A stretch of 64,000 nt of DNA from contig NZ_KK020675.1 in NCBI RefSeq assembly GCF_000307775.2, positions 1 to 64,000 on the forward strand. Direction: 5' to 3'. The notes under the pieces are model-generated. The model was given only the letters and a program-made list of their open reading frames with translations, did no database searches and was not told the origin of the DNA. A program made the translations under genes and the position numbers. Of this stretch, positions 35,715 through 43,793 are shown one piece after another; the stretch's first letter is position 1, and every line of letters starts with the position of its first letter. Source of the DNA: Stutzerimonas stutzeri KOS6 (GTDB taxonomy: Bacteria > Pseudomonadota > Gammaproteobacteria > Pseudomonadales > Pseudomonadaceae).

Positions 35715-35727
35715 GTATCGCGCTGAA

Positions 35728-36405
35728 ATGAGTGATCTGCTGCTTATCGATGACGACCAGGAACTGTGCGAGCTGCTGCTCAGTTGGCTCGCACAGGAAG
35801 GTTTCGTCGGCCGCGCCTGCCATGATGGCCAAAGCGCACGACAGGCGCTGGCGCAGCATCAACCGGCAGCGGTCATCCTCGACGTGATGCTCCCCGACGG
35901 CAGTGGCCTGGAACTGCTCAAGCAACTGCGCAGCGAACACCCCGAGCTGCCGGTGCTGATGCTGTCTGGACGAGGCGAACCACTGGACCGCATTCTCGGC
36001 CTCGAACTCGGCGCCGACGATTACCTGGCCAAACCCTGCGATCCGCGAGAACTCACGGCACGCTTGCGTGCCGTGCTGCGCCGTAGCCAGCCAACCGCGA
36101 CGCCCAGCCAGCTCGAGCTCGGCGATCTCAACTACAGCCCGGCCCGCGGCATCGCCAGCGTTGCCGGCCACGACGTCAGCCTGACGCTGTCGGAGGGTCG
36201 TATCCTCGAAGCGCTGCTGGCCCAGCCAGGCGAGCCGATCGAAAAACAGGCACTGGCCCAGCATGCGCTGGGGCGCAAACTGACCCTCTACGACCGCAGC
36301 CTGGACATGCATGTCAGCAACCTGCGGCGCAAGCTCGGCCCGCATGCCGATGGCAGCCAGCGGATCGTCGCGCTGCGCAGCCGTGGCTACCTTTACGCGG
36401 TGTGA
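35728..36405 (+). CDS. CpxR-like response regulator (OmpR family)
   Basis: A 225-residue regulator with a receiver domain (acidic IDDDQE pocket, phospho-acceptor Asp in VILDVMLPD near residue 52, Lys in YLAKPCDP) and an OmpR/PhoB winged helix (DRSLDMHVSNLRRKLG, then RGYLYAV). With the CpxP-like and kinase genes following, it forms a Cpx-like envelope-stress system. TTTAC repeats just after its stop suggest that it controls the next gene. Confidence 0.92.
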   Translation: MSDLLLIDDDQELCELLLSWLAQEGFVGRACHDGQSARQALAQHQPAAVILDVMLPDGSGLELLKQLRSEHPELPVLMLSGRGEPLDRILGLELGADDYLAKPCDPRELTARLRAVLRRSQPTATPSQLELGDLNYSPARGIASVAGHDVSLTLSEGRILEALLAQPGEPIEKQALAQHALGRKLTLYDRSLDMHVSNLRRKLGPHADGSQRIVALRSRGYLYAV

Positions 36406-36410
36406 CCCTC

Positions 36411-36426
36411 TTTACCGAGGCTTTAC
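36411..36426 (+). promoter_or_regulatory. CpxR-box-like direct repeat
   Basis: TTTAC-N6-TTTAC, read on the other strand as GTAAA-N6-GTAAA, matches the GTAAA-N4-8-GTAAA pattern known for CpxR. A further TTTAC lies at 36392-36396. It is 125 bases before the CpxP/Spy-like gene. Confidence 0.6.
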
Positions 36427-36550
36427 CCTGGGCTGACAGCCGTTGACCTTGCCCTGCGTAGACTGAACTCATCCGGTCACAAACCCTGCAGGCGACCCTC
36501 TGGAATGCACTGCAGTACGGCCGGTTTCCCTACACAGGAGAGTTTTCATC

Positions 36551-36964
36551 ATGCGCAAATCACTCGTAGCCCTGCTGTTCGCCGCCGCCCTGCCCACCCT
36601 CGCCTTCGCCATGCCCGGAGGTATGCACGACGCTCCTCATGGCGGCAAGAAAGCCCCGCACATGTTCCCCGAACTGGACCTGACCAGGGAACAGCAGCGC
36701 GAAATGCGCAAGCTGATGGGCGAGCAGATGAGGCAACGCCAGGAAATCACCCAGCGCTACCTCGACAAGCTGCCGGAAAGCGAGCGCAAGGCCATGCAGA
36801 AGGATCTGGATGCCAGCCGCGAAAAGACCCACCAGGGCATGCGGGCCCTGCTCAAGCCCGAACAGCAGAAAGCCTTCGACGAAGGCCTGAAGAAGATGGA
36901 AGAAAAGCGCGCCGAACGCGCCGAGTTCCTCAAGTGGAAGGCCGAACGCGATCAGCAGGACTGA
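36551..36964 (+). CDS. Periplasmic CpxP/Spy-like protein
   Basis: A 137-residue protein with a signal peptide (MRKSLVALLFAAALPTLAFA). The mature chain is helical and highly charged, with the LTxxQ-type element LDLTREQQREMRKLM and a second ALLKPEQQKAFDEGL, as in the Spy/CpxP chaperone fold. The His/Met-rich N-terminus (MPGGMHDAPHGGKKAPHMF) could bind metal. It should buffer misfolded periplasmic proteins or restrain the sensor kinase. A CpxR-like box precedes it and an attenuator-like hairpin follows. Confidence 0.88.
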   Translation: MRKSLVALLFAAALPTLAFAMPGGMHDAPHGGKKAPHMFPELDLTREQQREMRKLMGEQMRQRQEITQRYLDKLPESERKAMQKDLDASREKTHQGMRALLKPEQQKAFDEGLKKMEEKRAERAEFLKWKAERDQQD

Positions 36965-36983
36965 TCCATCGGCCATTGGAAAA

Positions 36984-37044
36984 GCCTGCCCGGCAGCGAC
37001 CTGCCCGCCATCCCCGATGGCGGTGCATGGCGCGCCGGGCTTTT
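36984..37044 (+). terminator. Attenuator-like hairpin between CpxP-like and kinase genes
   Basis: GCCCGGC (36988-36994) pairs with GCCGGGC (37034-37040), followed directly by TTTT; a nested CGCCATC/GATGGCG hairpin (37006-37022) lies in the loop. It could stop most transcripts after the CpxP-like gene and lower kinase expression, since the kinase start is only 17 bases beyond. Confidence 0.5.
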
Positions 37045-37060
37045 GCCGTGGAGAAATCCG

Positions 37061-38419
37061 GTGCGATCACTGTTCTGGCGCATACTCGCGACCTTCTGGC
37101 TGGCCATTGCGCTGGTCGCCGGCCTGGCCATGCTGCTCGGCCATGCCCTGAATCAGGATGCCTGGATTCTGGGGCGCCACCCGGCCTTGCAGGGCCTCGC
37201 CGAAACCTGGACCGAGGTCTACGAACGGCAAGGCCCGATGGCCGCCCAACGATGGCTCGAACAGCACCGCCATCGCTCACGGGTCGATGTACAGGTTCTG
37301 GCGGAGAACGGCCAGCCGGTCATCCGCGGAACCTTTCCGGCGCGCGCCGCAGCGCTCGAGGCTCGCCACCAGAATCGTCAACGCCAGTTACCCTGGAGGC
37401 GCCTGACCGATGACTACACCAGCCCCGTCACCGGCGAAACCTACCTGTTCATCTACCGCATTCCGCTCCCGGAATTGCAGGCCTGGCACCGCGGCAGCCT
37501 GGCCTGGCCACTCAGCGCACTGGGCATCGCCCTGGTCGTGCTGACCGGTTTCAGCCTGCTGCTGACGCTCTCGATTACCCGCCCCCTGGACCGTCTGCGG
37601 CGTGCGGTACATGACCTGGGCCAGGCAACCTATCAGCAGCAGTCACTGGCTCGCCTGGCCACCCGCCGCGACGAACTCGGCGTGCTGGCCAAGGATTTCA
37701 ACCGTATGGGCGCACGCCTGCAGGCGCTGATCGGCAGCCAGCGCCAGTTGCTGCGTGACGTTTCCCACGAGCTTCGCTCACCCTTGGCGCGCCTGCGCAT
37801 CGCCCTCGGCCTGGCCGAACGCGCCAGCCCCAGCGAGAGAGAAGTGATCTGGCCACGGCTGGCCAAGGAATGTGATCGACTGGAGGCGTTGATCAGCGAG
37901 ATCCTCGAGCTCTCGCGGCTGGATGCCGAGCCCGGCGTCGTTGGCGATGTCGACCTGCCGACCATGTTCGAGCAGTTGAAAGACAACGCCCGCATCATGG
38001 CCCCCGGGCAACGTATCGACAGCCGGGTGGAACCCGGCATCCGGCTCACAGGCTGGGCAGAAATGCTCGAACGCGCACTGGACAATCTGTTGCGCAACGC
38101 CCTGCGCTTCAACCCCGAAGGCATGCCGGTCGAGCTGCGCGCGCAACGCGACGGTGACGAGCTGATCCTCAGCGTCCGCGACCATGGCCCGGGCGTGGCG
38201 CACGAGCACCTGCCGCAGTTGAGCGAGCCGTTCTTCCGCGCCCCGGGCCAGACGGCAGCCGGACATGGCCTGGGCCTGGCGATCGCACGCCGCGCTGCCG
38301 AACGCCACGGCGGGCATCTGCAACTGGCCAACCATCCGGATGGAGGATTCGTCGCCAGCCTGCGCCTGCCCCTCACTGGCACCCCGAGCGAGGCATCAGG
38401 CCCCGCGCAACCTCACTGA
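37061..38419 (+). CDS. CpxA-like sensor histidine kinase
   Basis: A 452-residue inner-membrane kinase: helix at about 5-28, a periplasmic sensor of about 120 residues, helix at about 148-172, a HAMP linker, the phospho-acceptor His in LLRDVSHELRSPLARLR, and an ATPase domain with NLLRNALRF, DHGPGVAHEH and GHGLGLAIARRA. The GTG at 37061 follows GGAG seven bases earlier; the TTG six codons upstream lacks an RBS. It ends seven bases inside the convergent nitroreductase gene. Partner is the upstream response regulator. Confidence 0.92.
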   Translation: MRSLFWRILATFWLAIALVAGLAMLLGHALNQDAWILGRHPALQGLAETWTEVYERQGPMAAQRWLEQHRHRSRVDVQVLAENGQPVIRGTFPARAAALEARHQNRQRQLPWRRLTDDYTSPVTGETYLFIYRIPLPELQAWHRGSLAWPLSALGIALVVLTGFSLLLTLSITRPLDRLRRAVHDLGQATYQQQSLARLATRRDELGVLAKDFNRMGARLQALIGSQRQLLRDVSHELRSPLARLRIALGLAERASPSEREVIWPRLAKECDRLEALISEILELSRLDAEPGVVGDVDLPTMFEQLKDNARIMAPGQRIDSRVEPGIRLTGWAEMLERALDNLLRNALRFNPEGMPVELRAQRDGDELILSVRDHGPGVAHEHLPQLSEPFFRAPGQTAAGHGLGLAIARRAAERHGGHLQLANHPDGGFVASLRLPLTGTPSEASGPAQPH

Positions 38420-38976
38420 TTGCCCCACGCCGCCACGAATGCCTCAGGCTCGAGCACCGGAGCGGTTCGTACACGCCCCTCCGGCGTACCCAGGTAGATG
38501 AACCCCAGCAGATGATCCTGCTCGGTCAAGCCAAGCCCTTGCAGCACGTGCTGATCGTAGGAGAATTCACCGGTGCGCCATACGGCTCCAAGTCCCTGGG
38601 CGTGCGCGGCCAGCAGCAGGCCATGGGCGGCGCAACCAGCGGCGAGCAGCTGCTCGCTTTGCGGCACCTTCGGATGCGTCTTCACGCTGGCGATCACCAC
38701 GATCAGCAGCGGCGCCCGCAACGGCATGTTGCGGGCCTTCTGCAAGGCCTCGTCGGAGGCATCCGGCTGCCGCAGCTGCAGTGCCGAGGCGAACAACTCG
38801 CCGAGCCGATGACGGGCGTCGCCCTCGATGGTCAGAAAGCGCCAGGGGCGGAGCTGCCCGTGATCCGGAGCACGCAGTCCGGCGCGGAACATCATGTCCA
38901 GTTGCGCGGCACTCGGCGCCGGCTCGCACAGGCGAGTGACAGAAACGCGGTTGAGCAGCAGATCCAGAGCGTCCAT
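38413..38976 (-). CDS. Nitroreductase family protein (YdjA-like)
   Basis: A 187-residue flavin-dependent oxidoreductase. The FMN-binding RAPDHGQLRPWRFLTIEG and GLGAVWRTGEF blocks are those of the small YdjA group. Such enzymes reduce nitro or quinone compounds using NAD(P)H; the true substrate is unknown. Its last two codons and stop overlap the kinase gene by seven bases on the opposite strand. Confidence 0.9.
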   Translation of the reverse strand: MDALDLLLNRVSVTRLCEPAPSAAQLDMMFRAGLRAPDHGQLRPWRFLTIEGDARHRLGELFASALQLRQPDASDEALQKARNMPLRAPLLIVVIASVKTHPKVPQSEQLLAAGCAAHGLLLAAHAQGLGAVWRTGEFSYDQHVLQGLGLTEQDHLLGFIYLGTPEGRVRTAPVLEPEAFVAAWGNQ

Positions 38977-39060
38977 TCATTACCTCCTGAAAGGGTCGGA
39001 CATTCTAGGGGACTTGCGGGTACACCGCGAGTGATGGCAGCCCTCACAGCGACATGCGCC

Positions 39061-39432
39061 TCAGGCCACCCGGTCCGGTGAAAGCTGCGGCTGCAGTGGC
39101 GGCACCAGCGGAGGCAGCCCGTGCGCCGCCCGCGCTGCGTCGCAGTGAGGATTGTGCTCACCGTTCTCCCAGGACGCCTCGAACTCGCGACAGCTGCTCG
39201 AGCGCTGCTCGTACATGCTGCAACGAACCCCGCAGCCGACATCACCCAGCAGGCCGACACAGCGCGCAGGCTTGCTGTCGGTGCCGAGCATGGCCACATG
39301 GAAAGGCGATACCTGCACCGTCAGTTGGTCAGGAACCACACCTCCGGCCGACACGCATTCACCAAAATAGAAGGACACACGAAAGTACGCGCAGCAGGCG
39401 CCGCACGTTAGACAGGGATTGTTGATGGACAT
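39061..39432 (-). CDS. YkgJ-type cysteine-cluster protein
   Basis: A 123-residue protein of the YkgJ/zinc- or iron-binding CxxCxxCC family. Cysteines lie in PCLTCGACCAYFR, in RCVGLLGDVGCGVRCSMYEQRSSSC and near the C-terminus. Some relatives bind Fe-S or Zn; activity is not known. It is divergent from trkH with 187 bases between, which matches the arrangement I recall in P. aeruginosa. Confidence 0.85.
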   Translation of the reverse strand: MSINNPCLTCGACCAYFRVSFYFGECVSAGGVVPDQLTVQVSPFHVAMLGTDSKPARCVGLLGDVGCGVRCSMYEQRSSSCREFEASWENGEHNPHCDAARAAHGLPPLVPPLQPQLSPDRVA

Positions 39433-39556
39433 GGCAGGTGAATACCCAGAGACCGGAATGGGCCGGCGCCCGGGCGGCTATTCTATTGATGCCGTTGCAC
39501 TTTGGAAGGGGCTCTGCGGCTGCCGCGAAAACATTTTTCAAGCAGCCGCCGAGCGG

Positions 39557-39584
39557 TTTACTGCCCTGCCGACACGAGTAGAAT
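39557..39584 (+). promoter_or_regulatory. Sigma-70-like promoter for trkH
   Basis: TTTACT (39557-39562) and TAGAAT (39579-39584) with 16-base spacing; the trkH ATG is 35 bases further, so the leader would be about 29 bases. Confidence 0.5.
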
Positions 39585-39619
39585 GTGCGCCCTCTTCTAC
39601 CGTGCCGAGCACCTTTTAA

Positions 39620-41071
39620 ATGGCCCTGCCGACCCTGCGCATCATCGGTTTCATTCTCGGCATTTTCCTGATCACCCTGGCCGTCAGCATGATCATCCCC
39701 ATGTTGACGCTGCTCGCGCTCGAGCGCACCGATGACCTGCAGGCGTTCATCTGGGGAAGCCTGATCACCTTTTCCTGCGGCTTCGCCCTGGTTGCCCCGG
39801 GCAAACCGGCCAATACCAACCTGCGGCCGCGCGACATGTACTTCCTGACGACGATCAGCTGGGTAGTGGTCTGCTGCTTCGCCGCGCTGCCGCTGATGCT
39901 GATCCAGCACATCAGCTATTCGGACGCCTTCTTCGAGACCATGTCAGGCATCACCACCACCGGCGCCACCGTGATCTCGGGGCTGGACAGCGCATCGCCC
40001 GGCCTGCTGATGTGGCGCTCGCTGCTGCACTGGCTCGGCGGCATCGGCTTCATCGGCATGGCGATCGCGATCCTGCCGCTGCTGCGGATCGGTGGCATGC
40101 GGCTGTTCCAGACCGAATCCTCGGACTGGTCGGAGAAGGTCATGCCGCGCTCGCATGTGGCCGGCCAGTATCTGCTGGCTATCTACGTGGCGTTCACGGT
40201 GGCGGCCTTCGTGGCATTCATGCTGACCGGCATGAGCGCCTTCGACGCCATCAACCATGCGATGTCGACCGTCTCGACAGGCGGCTTCTCCACCTCGGAT
40301 GCCTCGATGGGCAAGTTCGGTCCATCGTCGCACTGGGTGGCAGTCTTCTTCATGCTGCTCGGCAGCCTGCCGTTTACCCTGTACGTAATGACGCTACGCG
40401 GCCACCGGATGGCGCTGCTCAAGGACCAGCAGGTCCGTGGCTTCATACTCATGCTGACCATCACCAGCCTGCTGTTCAGCGGCTGGTACTGGCTGAACAA
40501 TGAAATCGACCCGCTGGATGCGCTGCGCATCGTGACCTTCAGCGTGGTTTCGGTGGTGACCACCACCGGCTTCGCGGTGGACGACTACACCCAGTGGGGC
40601 GGCTTCGCGGTCATGGCGTTCTTCTACCTTACCTTCGTCGGCGGCTGCTCCGGGTCGACGTCGGGCGGGCTGAAGATGTTCCGCTTTCAGGTGGCCTATT
40701 CGCTGCTTCGCGCCAACTTCAAGCAGCTGATTCACCCGCGCGCGGTGATCCGCCAGCAGTACAACGGGCACAACCTCGACGAGGAAATCGTCCGTTCGAT
40801 CCTGACCTTTTCCTTCTTCATCACCATGACCATCGGCGTGCTGGCGCTCTGCCTGGCGCTGCTCGGCCTGGACCCCATCACCGCCCTGACGGGCGCGGCG
40901 ACCGCCGTGTGCAACGTGGGTCCCGGACTGGGCGAGATCATTGGCCCGGCGGGCAATTTCTCGACCTTGCCGGACACGGCCAAATGGCTGCTCTCGATAG
41001 GCATGCTGCTCGGGCGACTGGAAATCATCACCGTCCTGGTGCTGTTGACTCCGGCCTTCTGGCGGCACTGA
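39620..41071 (+). CDS. trkH: Trk-system potassium channel subunit
   Basis: A 483-residue inner-membrane K+ transporter subunit of the TrkH/TrkG family. Four pore-loop repeats are expected; visible selectivity-filter segments include MSGITTTGATV, STVSTGGFSTSD, VVTTTGFAVDDY and AVCNVGPGLGE. Length agrees with TrkH. It needs the cytosolic TrkA regulator, which is not in this window. It ends exactly where the convergent DUF808 gene ends (TGA next to TCA). Confidence 0.95.
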   Translation: MALPTLRIIGFILGIFLITLAVSMIIPMLTLLALERTDDLQAFIWGSLITFSCGFALVAPGKPANTNLRPRDMYFLTTISWVVVCCFAALPLMLIQHISYSDAFFETMSGITTTGATVISGLDSASPGLLMWRSLLHWLGGIGFIGMAIAILPLLRIGGMRLFQTESSDWSEKVMPRSHVAGQYLLAIYVAFTVAAFVAFMLTGMSAFDAINHAMSTVSTGGFSTSDASMGKFGPSSHWVAVFFMLLGSLPFTLYVMTLRGHRMALLKDQQVRGFILMLTITSLLFSGWYWLNNEIDPLDALRIVTFSVVSVVTTTGFAVDDYTQWGGFAVMAFFYLTFVGGCSGSTSGGLKMFRFQVAYSLLRANFKQLIHPRAVIRQQYNGHNLDEEIVRSILTFSFFITMTIGVLALCLALLGLDPITALTGAATAVCNVGPGLGEIIGPAGNFSTLPDTAKWLLSIGMLLGRLEIITVLVLLTPAFWRH

Positions 41072-42007
41072 TCAGGTCGCGGCGCCAGAGCCGCGCTTGA
41101 ACAGCCGGCCGCCCAGGCTGACCACTGCCAGCACGACGCCACCGGCCATGATGCCGAACGCCGCATCCAGCAGCGTCGGCAGCAGTCCACCCAGCACCGC
41201 GCCCACGTACGGCAACCCGAGGGCGTCATGGGCCCTGCTCTCGATGAAATGATGCACGGCGCGAATACCGTGGGTCAGAATGCCACCGCCGACCATGAAC
41301 ATCGCAGCGGTGCCTACCACCGACAGCGACTTCATGAGCCAGGGCGCAACCTTGAGGATGCCGCGGCCCAGCGCACTGACCAGGCTGCCGGCCTTCTTGC
41401 TCAGGGCCAGCCCGAGATCGTCCAGCTTGACGATGGCGGCGACCAGCCCATAGACGCCAAGCGTCATGACGATGGCGATACCCACCAGTACCAGCACCTG
41501 CTGAGTGAACGAGGCCGCCGCGACCGTACCCAGGGTAATCGCGATGATTTCGGCCGAAAGGATGAAATCGGTACGCACCGCACCACTGATCTTGCGCTTC
41601 TCGAACGCGACGATATCCACCGCAGGGTCGGCGAGCGCCTTTACCGTCTCGGCGTGCTCTGCCCGATCGTCGTGATGCAGGAAACGATGCGCCAGCTTTT
41701 CGAAGCCTTCATAGCAAAGAAACGCACCACCGAGCATCAATAGCGGCGTGATCGCCCAGGGAATGAACGCGCTGATCAGCAAGGCCGCAGGCACCAGGAT
41801 CGCCTTGTTGCGAAACGAGCCCTTGGCCACCGCCCAGACCACCGGCAGTTCGCGGTCGGCCTTCACCCCGGTCACCTGCTGAGCGTTCAGTGCGAGGTCA
41901 TCGCCCAGTACGCCTGCGGTCTTCTTCGCCGCGACCTTGGTCATCAGCGAAACGTCGTCCAGCACGGTGGCAATATCATCGATGAGCGCGAGCAGGCTGG
42001 TGGCCAA
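41072..42007 (-). CDS. DUF808 (YedI-like) membrane protein
   Basis: A 311-residue protein with five or six membrane helices and the N-terminal [19 protein letters not shown] stretch that marks the DUF808 family. Function unknown. The start is a TTG at 42007 with GGAG seven bases before it, matching the family N-terminus; no nearer ATG preserves it. Stops of this gene and trkH are adjacent without a gap, so any termination signal must lie inside the coding regions. Confidence 0.88.
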   Translation of the reverse strand: MATSLLALIDDIATVLDDVSLMTKVAAKKTAGVLGDDLALNAQQVTGVKADRELPVVWAVAKGSFRNKAILVPAALLISAFIPWAITPLLMLGGAFLCYEGFEKLAHRFLHHDDRAEHAETVKALADPAVDIVAFEKRKISGAVRTDFILSAEIIAITLGTVAAASFTQQVLVLVGIAIVMTLGVYGLVAAIVKLDDLGLALSKKAGSLVSALGRGILKVAPWLMKSLSVVGTAAMFMVGGGILTHGIRAVHHFIESRAHDALGLPYVGAVLGGLLPTLLDAAFGIMAGGVVLAVVSLGGRLFKRGSGAAT

Positions 42008-42085
42008 TTTGAATCTCCAGTGGTGAAAGGTGCACGGATATATCGTTCTGCTGTAGCTAAGGCTATGCCGGACGGGCCTGGGTTC

Positions 42086-43099
42086 CTATGAGCGGACCCG
42101 CGCAGCCAGGCGGTACTCCCCCGGTGTCAGGCCAAACCAGCGCTTGAACGCCCGATAGAAATTGCTCGGGTCGGCAAAACCGAGCAGGTAGGCGATCTCC
42201 AGCGGAGCCAGGTCAGGCTGGGAAAGGTACTGGACGGCCAGGTCGCGCCGGGTATCGTCGAGCAGTTGCTGAAAACTGCTGCCCTCCTCCTGCAGCCGCC
42301 GCTGCAGGGTCCGCTCGGACAGCAGCAGCGCTTGCGCCACCGTCTCGCGTCTCGGCTCGCCCTGCGGCAGCATCCGGCAGAGCGTCTGCCGCGCCCGGTG
42401 CATCACCCGCGAGTCGGCGAAGCGAGAAAGGTATTCCCCGGCAAAGCGGTCATGCAGCTGCGCAAGGGCTTCGTTGGCGGTCGGCAACGCCGTTTCGACA
42501 TCTTCCCGGCGAAACAGCAGCGCGTAACGTGACGCTGCGAAGCGCAACGGCGCCTGGAACAGCTGACGATAAGGCCGCAAGTCATCCGGTGGCGCCCCCT
42601 GAAAACTCACCTCCAGCGGTTGCACTGCCGTGCCGGTCAACCAGCGACAAAATGCCAGGCATCCGGCCAGCGAACCCTCGGCGCTTTGCCGGGCAGGTGG
42701 CAGGCGATCGCCATGGATCGTCAGGCTGAGTCGATAGCCCTGCTCGCAGGGCTGAAAATCCAGGTCGGCGCCCTCGGCAATGATTCGCTGATAGCGTACC
42801 AGCCGGGCGAAACCCTCCTTCAGGTTGCGGCTGGACATCAGTGCATAGCCCACCACGTTCAGCGCGGCCGGCCGCGCCTGGCGGGCCATGTCCAGGCCGA
42901 TGGCCGGATTCCCCGATACGTCCACGGCGCGCTGCCACAGGCGGGTCATGTCGTCCTGGGCGAAACGCGCGTCGGCATCGCCGAGCGCCGCGTAGTCCAG
43001 ACCCAACTCGCGGAACAACTGGCGGCAGTCGATGCCTGCCGATTCCAGGGTCTGGACAATCCCCTGCGCCCAGCTGGATGAAGTCGTGCGTTCGGTCAT
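42086..43099 (-). CDS. AraC-family transcriptional regulator (OruR/ArgR-like arrangement)
   Basis: A 337-residue regulator with an N-terminal arabinose_bd-type domain (RLWQRAVDVSGNPAIGLDMARQARP and DADARFAQDD are typical) and a C-terminal AraC double helix-turn-helix (LLSERTLQRRLQEEGSSFQQLLDDTRRDLA and IAYLLGFADPSNFYRAFKRWFGLTPGEYR). The target is unknown; the divergent DUF962 gene is 125 bases away and is one candidate. No strong RBS is present before the ATG. Confidence 0.92.
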   Translation of the reverse strand: MTERTTSSSWAQGIVQTLESAGIDCRQLFRELGLDYAALGDADARFAQDDMTRLWQRAVDVSGNPAIGLDMARQARPAALNVVGYALMSSRNLKEGFARLVRYQRIIAEGADLDFQPCEQGYRLSLTIHGDRLPPARQSAEGSLAGCLAFCRWLTGTAVQPLEVSFQGAPPDDLRPYRQLFQAPLRFAASRYALLFRREDVETALPTANEALAQLHDRFAGEYLSRFADSRVMHRARQTLCRMLPQGEPRRETVAQALLLSERTLQRRLQEEGSSFQQLLDDTRRDLAVQYLSQPDLAPLEIAYLLGFADPSNFYRAFKRWFGLTPGEYRLAARVRS

Positions 43100-43224
43100 G
43101 ATGCTTGTTGTTCTTCGAATGATCGGGCAGTGGAGCCCAAGGCTACTAAACTGGCCCTGATTGTCACTGACCCGCAGGGCAAGGCACGGCTAAGCTGGCC
43201 GACGACAATAACAGGAGGTACGCC

Positions 43225-43542
43225 ATGAAAACGCAAACCGCCGAGCGCTTCACCCGCTTTGCCGATTTTTACCCCTTCTATCTCGCCGAGCACAGCAACC
43301 CCACCTGCCGCCGGCTGCACTTCATCGGCAGCCTGCTGGTACTGATGATACTTGGCTATGCGCTGTTCACCCGGCAATGGGCGTGGCTACTGGCGATGCC
43401 GCTGGCTGGTTACGGCTTTGCCTGGATCGGGCACTTCATCTTCGAGAAGAATCGCCCGGCGACATTCCAGTATCCGCTCTACAGCTTTCTCGGCGACTGG
43501 GTCATGTTCAAGGACATGCTGAGCGGTCGTATCCGCTTCTGA
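43225..43542 (+). CDS. Mpo1-like DUF962 membrane protein
   Basis: A 105-residue protein of the Mpo1/DUF962 family with two hydrophobic hairpin helices. The family motif YLAEHSNPTCRRLHFIGS near residue 20 and GHFIFEKNRPATFQYP near residue 75 include the conserved His residues; yeast Mpo1 is an Fe2+-dependent dioxygenase acting in fatty-acid alpha-oxidation, so the bacterial form may act on hydroxy fatty acids. AGGAGGT lies just before the ATG. Confidence 0.87.
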   Translation: MKTQTAERFTRFADFYPFYLAEHSNPTCRRLHFIGSLLVLMILGYALFTRQWAWLLAMPLAGYGFAWIGHFIFEKNRPATFQYPLYSFLGDWVMFKDMLSGRIRF

Positions 43543-43552
43543 GTAGCCAGGA

Positions 43553-43584
43553 GCTGCGCTGGCGCTGGCGCAGCCATTCTTTTC
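43553..43584 (+). terminator. Terminator-like hairpin after the DUF962 gene
   Basis: GCTGCGC (43553-43559) and GCGCAGC (43568-43574) form a 7-bp stem with an 8-base loop, followed by CATTCTTTT. It starts ten bases beyond the DUF962 stop. Confidence 0.5.
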
Positions 43585-43594
43585 GAGCTCTGGT

Positions 43595-43623
43595 TTGGCG
43601 ATCAAGCGCCGCTTGGTTATGAT
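43595..43623 (+). promoter_or_regulatory. Sigma-70-type promoter for cyaB
   Basis: TTGGCG (43595-43600) and TATGAT (43618-43623) are separated by exactly 17 bases. The cyaB ATG is 170 bases downstream, leaving a long leader. Confidence 0.6.
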
Positions 43624-43793
43624 CACCCGGCTGATGCGCGGCCGGCTATCGCCGAGCAGGCGACGCAATCGCGAGACTGAACGCTGAGGACCCGAGCCGT
43701 CCATCGTCCCCGCGACGAGCCCAGCCGAAACCAGCGGCAGCCTGAAGGGCGCAGAAAAAGGCGCCGACCAACTACCAGGAACCGTACGCACAG

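Noticed and set aside
37043-37060. TTG start for the sensor kinase
   Set aside because: No ribosome-binding site; GTG at 37061 has GGAG at proper spacing.
36505-37413. A 302-residue plus-strand frame over the CpxP-like gene and kinase start
   Set aside because: Out of frame with both clear genes and Arg/Pro-rich without motifs.
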